Below, one piece after another: positions 6,118 through 10,415 of a stretch of 10,415 nucleotides of DNA. Below the pieces are notes generated by a model, which saw only the letters and a program-made list of their open reading frames with translations, made no database searches and was not told the DNA's origin. The DNA is taken from positions 1 to 10,415 of the forward strand of contig PWHA01000092.1 in assembly GCA_003554685.1 (NCBI GenBank), given 5' to 3'. The DNA comes from Halanaerobiaceae bacterium. Lineage in GTDB: Bacteria; Bacillota; Halanaerobiia; Halanaerobiales; Halarsenatibacteraceae. Position 1 is the first letter of the stretch. The number at the start of each line of letters is the position of its first letter. Made by a program: the position numbers and the translations under genes.

Positions 6118-7142
6118 AAGAAGATCTCGGGTTTTTCCAGAAGGTCCAGTGGTACGGTTTTTGTTTCGGCTACCGCATCGGCCAGATCTACTATTTCAAT
6201 ATCCTGACCTTTGAGGGCTGCCATTTTGCCAAATTCGCCTTTCTCCACACAGTCAATGACGGCCAGTCCATATCTGCTGGAAAGAATTCTGTCAAAGGCA
6301 GTGGGAGTTCCACCCCTGACTATATGACGGGGCTGGATATAGCGGGTCTGCCAGTCCATTCTTTCCTCGATTTCATCGGCCAGATATTCACCAATACCGC
6401 CCAGGATTACATGACCGTATTCATCGGTATCTTCATCCTCTGCCATCATTTCATCCATTTCTGTGGTGGTGGCTCCTTCAGCCACAACTACTATAGCATA
6501 ATCCTTACCCCGCTGCCGGCGCTGCTCCAGGTAACTGCAGATATCTTTGATGCTGTAGGTTTTTTCCGGCGTCAATATTACATCGGCATCCCCGGCCCAG
6601 CCAGCATAGAGGGCAGTCCAGCCGGAATAGCGGCCAAAAACTTCATAGACGATCACCCGGTGATGGGAACGGGCAGTTGTTTTAAGGCGATCCAGATGGT
6701 CGGTGGCGGCCTGAACGGCACTCATAAAACCGAAGGTCATATCAGTGCATTCCAGATCGTTGTCCATTGTTTTGGGAACACCTACGATCTTAACTCCCTG
6801 CTGATAAAGTTTGTTGGCAGCTCCCAGAGTATCATCTCCGCCTATGGCTATCAGGGCATCGATGTCCTCCTTTTCCATGGTTCTTTTGACATCTTCAGGG
6901 TCATTACCGGCACTGAAGGGATTGGTTCTGCTGCTTCCCAGCATGGTGCCGCCTTCAGGCAGAATATCAATAACATCATCCATGGTTAATTCCATCCAGT
7001 CATTTTCCAGAACACCCCTCCAGCCATCCCGGAAGCCAACAAACTCGTGATTGTATTCCTTGATTCCCTTCCAGACAATCGATTTAATTACGGCATTCAA
7101 TCCACCACAGTCTCCTCCACCGGTTAAGATTCCAATTTTCAT
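6111..7142 (-). CDS. 6-phosphofructokinase, predicted pyrophosphate-dependent
   Basis: Phosphorylates fructose 6-phosphate to fructose 1,6-bisphosphate. It has 343 residues, starting MKIGILTGGGDCGGLNAVIK. The donor-site residues fall at the same numbers as in E. coli PfkA: GGDDT (101-105) has Asp104 instead of the Gly104 of ATP enzymes, and PKTMDND (123-129) has Lys124 instead of Gly124. That pair is the established mark of PPi-dependent, reversible enzymes. The catalytic base is D127; sugar-phosphate contacts include R162, GR (170-171), E222 and the RHIVRGG motif (272-278). Two oddities are Gly for Pro in the GGGDCPG loop and an acidic loop at 227-242 that looks somewhat longer than usual. 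The start has AGGAG 9 nt upstream on its strand (7152-7156). It is divergent from pfkA, with a candidate promoter at 7446-7474 that would give a leader of about 297 nt. It ends against a shared terminator. An automated label of ATP-dependent PFK would probably be wrong. Confidence 0.9.
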   Translation of the reverse strand: MKIGILTGGGDCGGLNAVIKSIVWKGIKEYNHEFVGFRDGWRGVLENDWMELTMDDVIDILPEGGTMLGSSRTNPFSAGNDPEDVKRTMEKEDIDALIAIGGDDTLGAANKLYQQGVKIVGVPKTMDNDLECTDMTFGFMSAVQAATDHLDRLKTTARSHHRVIVYEVFGRYSGWTALYAGWAGDADVILTPEKTYSIKDICSYLEQRRQRGKDYAIVVVAEGATTTEMDEMMAEDEDTDEYGHVILGGIGEYLADEIEERMDWQTRYIQPRHIVRGGTPTAFDRILSSRYGLAVIDCVEKGEFGKMAALKGQDIEIVDLADAVAETKTVPLDLLEKPEIFFG

Positions 7143-7177
7143 ATTATCACACTCCTGAGTTAATAGTAATGATCAAT

Positions 7178-7260
7178 AATGCTTTTCAATAATGCTTTAA
7201 AGATAGTCAATAATGCTTTAATGATAAACAAAATGCTTTAATGAGGTTTGATAATGCTTT
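7178..7260. repeat. Five copies of AATGCTTT, the last four about 21 bp apart
   Basis: Copies start at 7178, 7191, 7212, 7232 and 7253, so spacings are 13, 21, 20 and 21 bp. Flanks are also similar (TCAATAATGCTTT in copies 1-3, CTTTAATGA after copies 3 and 4). The array is 36-118 bp upstream of the leftward phosphofructokinase ATG, and would be transcribed in its leader if the promoter at 7446-7474 is right. In that RNA it reads AAAGCAUU. Confidence 0.85.
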
Positions 7261-7445
7261 GATAATTTAATAATGGTCGATAAGTCGATAAAGGTTTGTT
7301 AAAATAAGTACGAGGCAAAAATGGCTTCCCTACAGAAATAAATTTTACCACTTTAGCAGGCAAGATGCAAATCAACATTTTCAGTGCTGAATTAAACTGG
7401 ATTAAAGATTAATTGTGGTTCGAGAAAACATTAATCAAAATATTA

Positions 7446-7474
7446 ATTATATACTGCCACAAATGTTTTGTGAA
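7446..7474 (-). promoter_or_regulatory. Candidate leftward promoter for the PPi-type phosphofructokinase
   Basis: On the minus strand TTCACA (7469-7474, five of six matches to TTGACA) is followed after exactly 17 nt by a perfect TATAAT (7446-7451). The start point would be near 7439. Its -35 end lies 12 bp from the -35 of the rightward pfkA promoter. Confidence 0.65.
7458..7472. promoter_or_regulatory. Inverted repeat CACAAA-TGT-TTTGTG, possible operator
   Basis: Perfect 6-bp arms are separated by 3 bp. The repeat overlaps the -35 box of the leftward promoter and lies just upstream of the pfkA -35, where one bound regulator could affect both promoters. TTGTG/CACAA halves recall redox-sensing Rex sites, but the arm orientation and spacing do not match the Rex consensus, so no regulator is named. 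Confidence 0.45.
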
Positions 7475-7486
7475 AATTGCTATACC

Positions 7487-7516
7487 TTGACAAGCGAGAA
7501 AGTCCGGTGATATGAT
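7487..7516 (+). promoter_or_regulatory. Strong sigma-70-type promoter of pfkA with extended -10
   Basis: A perfect -35 TTGACA (7487-7492), an 18-nt spacer, and TATGAT (7511-7516, five of six) preceded by TG at 7508-7509 give an extended -10 element. Transcription should start near 7523, leaving a leader of about 70 nt before the pfkA ATG. Confidence 0.82.
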
Positions 7517-7594
7517 GTATTTACGATTTACAGGCATAAAGGTTTTTCAATGTTAAATTAACCAGGCCGGAATAAACCTAAGGAGGTAACAACC

Positions 7595-8596
7595 ATGCAA
7601 AGAATAGGGGTCCTTACCAGTGGAGGAGATGCCCCGGGAATGAACGCGGCTGTACGGGCTGTCACCCGGCAGGCTTTGAATCTGGATATGGAAGTTATGG
7701 GAATCAGCAGAGGATATTCCGGTTTGATCAAGGGGGAAATATCTAAATTAAAAGATAAGGATGTTTCCGGCAAAATAAACCGGGGAGGGACCTTTCTCTT
7801 TACTGCCCGGAGTGAGGATTTCAAAACTGCCGAAGGTCAGGAAGAGGCTATCTCCCACCTTAAAAATTATGGAATAGAGGCTCTAGTTATAATTGGAGGA
7901 GATGGATCCCTCCAGGGGGCTATGGCTCTAGAAAGACAGGGCATACCGACAGTGGGCGTTCCAGCCTCCATTGATAATGATCTATCCGGAACAGATTATT
8001 CCATCGGTTTTGATACTGCGGTTAATACAGTGGTTGATGCGGTTGACAAAATAAGAGATACCGCCACTTCCCATGAGAGAGTTTTTGTGATAGAAACCAT
8101 GGGGCGGAATAACGGCCTGTTAACCCTGGAGTCAGGACTGGCTGTGGGGGCGGAAGCTATATTAATTCCGGAGATTGAATTTGATATTGAAGAGGTATGC
8201 GGGATAGTCCGAAAAGGCTATGAAAGTGGAAAATCTCACAATCTCATTCTGGTAGCTGAAGGAATTAAGGACTGCTGCCTGGATCAAACCAAAAAACAGA
8301 AAAAACAGTACAGTGCAGCCTTTCAGATCGGGGAGATAATCACTGAAAATACCGGATTTGAAGTGAGAATTATTGTTCTGGGTCATGTGCAGAGAGGAGG
8401 TTCACCCTCAGCCCTGGATCGTGTTACCGCTAGCAAACTGGGCTCTAAAGCAGTTGAGGTAATAAAATCAGGAGGCCGGGGAGTGATGGTGGGAATCAAT
8501 CAGGATAAAATGGTTACCGTTGATTACGATGTTATTCTTGAGCAGGAAAAACAGATTGATGAGTCACTGTATAATCTTGCTAAGATTTTAGGATGA
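7595..8596 (+). CDS. pfkA: ATP-dependent 6-phosphofructokinase
   Basis: Commits glucose to glycolysis by phosphorylating fructose 6-phosphate with ATP. It has 333 residues and numbering matches E. coli PfkA up to about residue 224. GGDGS (101-105) has Gly104, the ATP-type residue. The catalytic loop is PASIDND (123-129): D127 is kept, but Gly124-Thr125 of the usual PGTIDND are Ala-Ser. Substrate contacts present are R72, R162, M169-G170-R171, E222, R258 and H264 (E. coli R243 and H249), and VQRGG. Several allosteric-site residues are kept (R21, R25, R154, E187, K213) while R211 is Ser, so effector control may be altered. A 15-residue insertion at about 225-239 includes KKQKKQ from a 9-bp tandem repeat. 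The start has a perfect AAGGAGGT 7 nt upstream, and a strong promoter lies at 7487-7516. pyk follows 309 bp later. Confidence 0.94.
   Translation: MQRIGVLTSGGDAPGMNAAVRAVTRQALNLDMEVMGISRGYSGLIKGEISKLKDKDVSGKINRGGTFLFTARSEDFKTAEGQEEAISHLKNYGIEALVIIGGDGSLQGAMALERQGIPTVGVPASIDNDLSGTDYSIGFDTAVNTVVDAVDKIRDTATSHERVFVIETMGRNNGLLTLESGLAVGAEAILIPEIEFDIEEVCGIVRKGYESGKSHNLILVAEGIKDCCLDQTKKQKKQYSAAFQIGEIITENTGFEVRIIVLGHVQRGGSPSALDRVTASKLGSKAVEVIKSGGRGVMVGINQDKMVTVDYDVILEQEKQIDESLYNLAKILG
8291..8308 (+). repeat. 9-bp in-frame tandem duplication in pfkA (KKQKKQ)
   Basis: AAAAAACAG occurs twice, perfectly, at 8291-8299 and 8300-8308, encoding KKQ twice (residues 233-238). It lies inside a segment of about 15 residues (225-239, nt 8267-8311) that is absent from E. 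coli and Geobacillus PfkA as I recall those sequences. The site is between the E222 and R243 substrate residues. Confidence 0.85.
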
Positions 8597-8608
8597 TTAT
8601 TATTTTTA

Positions 8609-8632
8609 TGAGAATTTGACCGGTAATTCTCA
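8609..8632 (+). other. Hairpin 13 bp after pfkA
   Basis: TGAGAATT (8609-8616) and AATTCTCA (8625-8632) form a perfect 8-bp stem with loop TGACCGGT. It is AU-rich and followed by GGGTTAAA rather than a U run, so it would be a weak terminator at best. It may instead be a 3'-end stabiliser or a protein site. Confidence 0.45.
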
Positions 8633-8652
8633 GGGTTAAATCGAATCGCTGG

Positions 8653-8676
8653 GGAGCTGAAGATGCAAACAGCTCC
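8653..8676 (+). other. Second inverted repeat in the pfkA-pyk gap
   Basis: GGAGCTG (8653-8659) and CAGCTCC (8670-8676) form a perfect 7-bp stem with a 10-nt loop. No U run follows. A further AGCT at 8682-8685 could compete for the same bases, so two alternative structures are possible. Confidence 0.4.
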
Positions 8677-8701
8677 GAAAAAGCTCAGGATACAGGACAG
8701 C

Positions 8702-8736
8702 AAATAGAGTAAATAGAGCACATAGAGCAGAGAGCA
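8702..8736. repeat. Short ATAGAG tandem repeat, period 9-10 bp
   Basis: AAATAGAGT (8702-8710), AAATAGAGCA (8711-8720) and CATAGAGCAG (8721-8730) are followed by AGAGCAGG, a degraded fourth unit. Confidence 0.7.
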
Positions 8737-8787
8737 GGACCTGAAAGATGTGCTGTCGTGATTTATTTATGATTCATTTAAATTTCC

Positions 8788-8854
8788 CTGAAGAAAGGCA
8801 AATAAACTTTCTCTGAAGAAAGGTAAATAAAGTTCCTGAAGAAAGGCCAAAAAA
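8788..8854. repeat. Three copies of CTGAAGAAAGG-AAATAAA, period 23-25 bp
   Basis: Copies start at 8788, 8813 and 8836. The first two share CTGAAGAAAGGYAAATAAA and the third ends CCAAAAAA. The array ends about 50 bp before the pyk start codon. Confidence 0.85.
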
Positions 8855-8905
8855 GCAAAAAAACAATTATAAAACAATCATTATATATCAGGAAGGGGAT
8901 TTAAT

Positions 8906-10415
8906 ATGCGTAAGACTAAAATTGTTTGTACTCTGGGACCGGCCAGCAATGATAAAGAAACACTGCTGGAAATGGCTGAAAAGGGAATGGATGTAGCCCG
9001 CTTTAATTTTTCTCATGGTGATCATCAGGAGCACAAACATAGAATGGATTTAATCAAGGAGATTGAACAGGAAGTAAATCGTCCCCTGGGAATTATGCTG
9101 GACACCAAGGGTCCGGAGATTCGGACCGGGGATCTGGCTGAAGGTGAAGTGGAATTAAAGCAGGATGAAAAGATTATTCTGACCACCGAAAAGGTGGAAG
9201 GAACAGCAGAAAAAGTTACCGTCCAGTATCAGGGGCTTCCTGAAGATTTAAAGCCGGGGAACATGATTCTGGTCGATGATGGCCTGATTGAATTAGAGGT
9301 TGAAGAGATTGAGGGTTCTGAAGTTTTTTGCAGAATTGTGAATGGAGGAACACTTGGTTCCCGCAAGGGAGTGAATTTGCCGGGAGTAAATGTTCAGCTG
9401 CCGGCCTTAACTGACAAGGACCGTAATGATATTCGCTTTGGGGTTGAGCAGGGAGTACATTTTGTGGCAGCTTCCTTTGTCCGCAAGGCCAGTGATGTGA
9501 TTGAGATCCGCAAACTGCTGGAGGAAGCTGGAGCTGAAGATACTAAAATCATACCCAAGATTGAGAATGAAGAGGGTGTGGAGAATATTGATGACATCAT
9601 CGAGGTCTCTGATGGAATTATGGTAGCCCGGGGAGATCTGGGTGTGGAGATACCGGCGGAAAGAGTTCCTATAATCCAGAAACAGCTTATTAGAAAGTGC
9701 AATGAAGCTGCCATTCCAGTGATTACCGCCACCCAGATGCTGGACTCCATGATCAGGAACCCTCGCCCCACCAGGGCCGAGGCCTCTGATGTGGCCAATG
9801 CCATTTTTGACGGCACTGATGCCATTATGCTTTCCGGTGAGTCTGCTGCCGGTAAATATCCGGTGAAGTCGGTGGAAACCATGGCCCGGATTGCCCGGGA
9901 AACCGAGGATTCCATTTCCTATACCAGGAAAATTGCTGGCATTAAAGAGCCCCGCAGCAACACCGCCACCGAGGCCATCAGTTATGCCTCCTGTGAAACA
10001 GCCGTGAATCTGGAGGCCCAGGCTATAATTACCGCCACCGGTTCGGGGCTTACAGCCCGCAAGGTGGCCAAGTACCGCCCGCCAATCAAAATTGTAGCGG
10101 TTACTCCTAACGCCAGGGTGCAGCATTTTTTGACGCTGATCTGGGGAGTATATCCTCTGGTCTCAGCCGTCACAGATTCCACCGATGAAATGATTGAAAA
10201 TGCTACCCAGGTTGCCCTGGAAAAGGGCCTGGTTCAGGATGGAGACATGGTGATAATTACCGCCGGAGCACCGGTCGGCATACCGGGTACCACCAATTTG
10301 ATTAAAGTAGATGTTGTCGGCAAGCCGGTTATTGAAGGTATGGGTGTCGGTAAAAAGATTGTAGTGGGAACAGTTGTCAGGGCAGAGTCAGCCCAGGAGG
10401 CCAATGCCAAAGTAA
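8906..10415 (+). CDS. pyk: Pyruvate kinase, 3' end missing (runs off the right edge)
   Basis: Converts phosphoenolpyruvate and ADP to pyruvate and ATP, the last ATP-yielding step of glycolysis. 503 codons are present without a stop. The start MRKTKIVCTLGPAS has a GGAAGGGG ribosome binding site (8891-8898) 7 nt upstream. Motifs: ARFNFSHG (31-38), LDTKGPEIRTG (65-75), KIENEEGVENID (218-229; K218 is the catalytic lysine and E220 a metal ligand), ARGDLGVE (241-248; D244 a metal ligand) and TATQML (274-279). E71 in KGPE corresponds to the glutamate of K+-dependent enzymes (Glu117 in rabbit muscle). The barrel is interrupted by the B domain (about 72-168), and the C domain runs from about 345 to 472. 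After that IEGMGVGKKIVVGTVVRAES begins the extra PEP-utiliser-like domain of Bacillus-type pyruvate kinases (about 585 residues in all), which is cut off here. Confidence 0.96.
   Translation, partial: MRKTKIVCTLGPASNDKETLLEMAEKGMDVARFNFSHGDHQEHKHRMDLIKEIEQEVNRPLGIMLDTKGPEIRTGDLAEGEVELKQDEKIILTTEKVEGTAEKVTVQYQGLPEDLKPGNMILVDDGLIELEVEEIEGSEVFCRIVNGGTLGSRKGVNLPGVNVQLPALTDKDRNDIRFGVEQGVHFVAASFVRKASDVIEIRKLLEEAGAEDTKIIPKIENEEGVENIDDIIEVSDGIMVARGDLGVEIPAERVPIIQKQLIRKCNEAAIPVITATQMLDSMIRNPRPTRAEASDVANAIFDGTDAIMLSGESAAGKYPVKSVETMARIARETEDSISYTRKIAGIKEPRSNTATEAISYASCETAVNLEAQAIITATGSGLTARKVAKYRPPIKIVAVTPNARVQHFLTLIWGVYPLVSAVTDSTDEMIENATQVALEKGLVQDGDMVIITAGAPVGIPGTTNLIKVDVVGKPVIEGMGVGKKIVVGTVVRAESAQEANAKV

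Larger units (their letters stand above)
7143..7594. other. Divergent control region between the two phosphofructokinase genes
   Basis: This AT-rich region of 452 bp has no gene I can support. Its left part (7173-7260) is an array of AATGCTTT repeats. The middle (about 7265-7440) shows nothing distinct beyond short TCGATAA repeats at 7277-7290. The right part holds two back-to-back promoters and an inverted repeat (7446-7516), then a pfkA leader of about 70 nt with a perfect AAGGAGGT (7580-7587) 7 nt before the ATG. Confidence 0.7.
8597..8905. other. Intergenic region between pfkA and pyk
   Basis: This gap of 309 bp has no supportable gene. It holds two inverted repeats (8609-8632 and 8653-8676), an ATAGAG repeat (8702-8736) and three CTGAAGAAAGG copies (8788-8854). 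No terminator with a U run is seen, so pfkA transcription could read through into pyk. I also see no convincing pyk promoter. Confidence 0.6.

Noticed and set aside
6324..6989. Plus-strand open frame of 221 codons
   Set aside because: It lies wholly opposite the phosphofructokinase gene, whose motifs are intact. It looks like a shadow frame.
7458..7490. Rex or CRP-type operator in the divergent promoter region
   Set aside because: TTGTGAA and CACAA halves are present but not in the required facing orientation and spacing, so only a generic inverted repeat is reported.
8653..8710. Cyclic-di-GMP (GEMM) riboswitch suggested by GCAAAC ... GAAA ... GGACAGCAAA
   Set aside because: Spacing between the conserved blocks is too long, the P1 helix is missing and the second block has an extra base. 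The resemblance looks like chance.
9394..10182. Overlapping minus-strand open frames opposite pyk
   Set aside because: pyk is intact in the other strand through 503 codons with all expected motifs; the minus frames resemble nothing.

Overview
This window reads as a piece of chromosome from a low-to-mid GC, Gram-positive-type anaerobe (Clostridia or Halanaerobiales-like). The reasons are strong AGGAGG-type ribosome binding sites, a dnaE ... pfkA-pyk gene order familiar from Firmicutes, a pyruvate kinase that continues into the extra C-terminal PEP-utiliser domain, and a second phosphofructokinase with pyrophosphate-type residues. The order-level assignment is a guess from gene content and style, not from a search. 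Coding DNA looks moderately GC-rich by eye. The gaps between genes are very AT-rich.

Layout: (1) 1-66, the first 22 codons of a leftward NifU-like Fe-S scaffold gene. (2) 67-458, a divergent intergenic region with short tandem repeats. (3) 459-5522, dnaE (DNA polymerase III alpha) followed 21 bp later by aspA (aspartate ammonia-lyase), probably one transcript. (4) 5523-5759, an AT-rich gap with a 29-bp duplication across the aspA stop codon, a 14-16-bp repeat array and a 12-bp duplication. (5) 5760-5942, a 60-residue protein resembling the DUF2007 type. (6) 5972-6004, a symmetric terminator between convergent genes. (7) 6111-7142, a leftward phosphofructokinase with the Asp104/Lys124 signature of PPi-dependent enzymes. 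(8) 7143-7594, a divergent control region with two back-to-back promoters. (9) 7595-8596, ATP-type pfkA. (10) 8597-8905, a repeat-containing gap. (11) 8906 to the window end, pyk without its last part.

Functionally the right half is a glycolytic control block. Two phosphofructokinases predicted to use different phosphoryl donors (ATP, and reversible PPi) are transcribed away from each other out of one 452-bp region, and pyruvate kinase follows on the pfkA side. The left half couples replication (dnaE) to aspartate/fumarate metabolism (aspA) in one likely operon.

I found no defence system, mobile element, CRISPR array or RNA gene, and no clearly new multi-gene system. The most unusual signal is the density of short tandem duplications. 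Four of the five intergenic regions I could examine, everything except the short convergent gap 5943-6110, carry their own unrelated repeat (unit 9-29 bp). The same process appears to have reached coding DNA in frame: a charged insertion of about 90 residues in DnaE built partly from 12-bp repeats, and a 15-residue Lys-rich insertion in PfkA containing a perfect 9-bp duplication.
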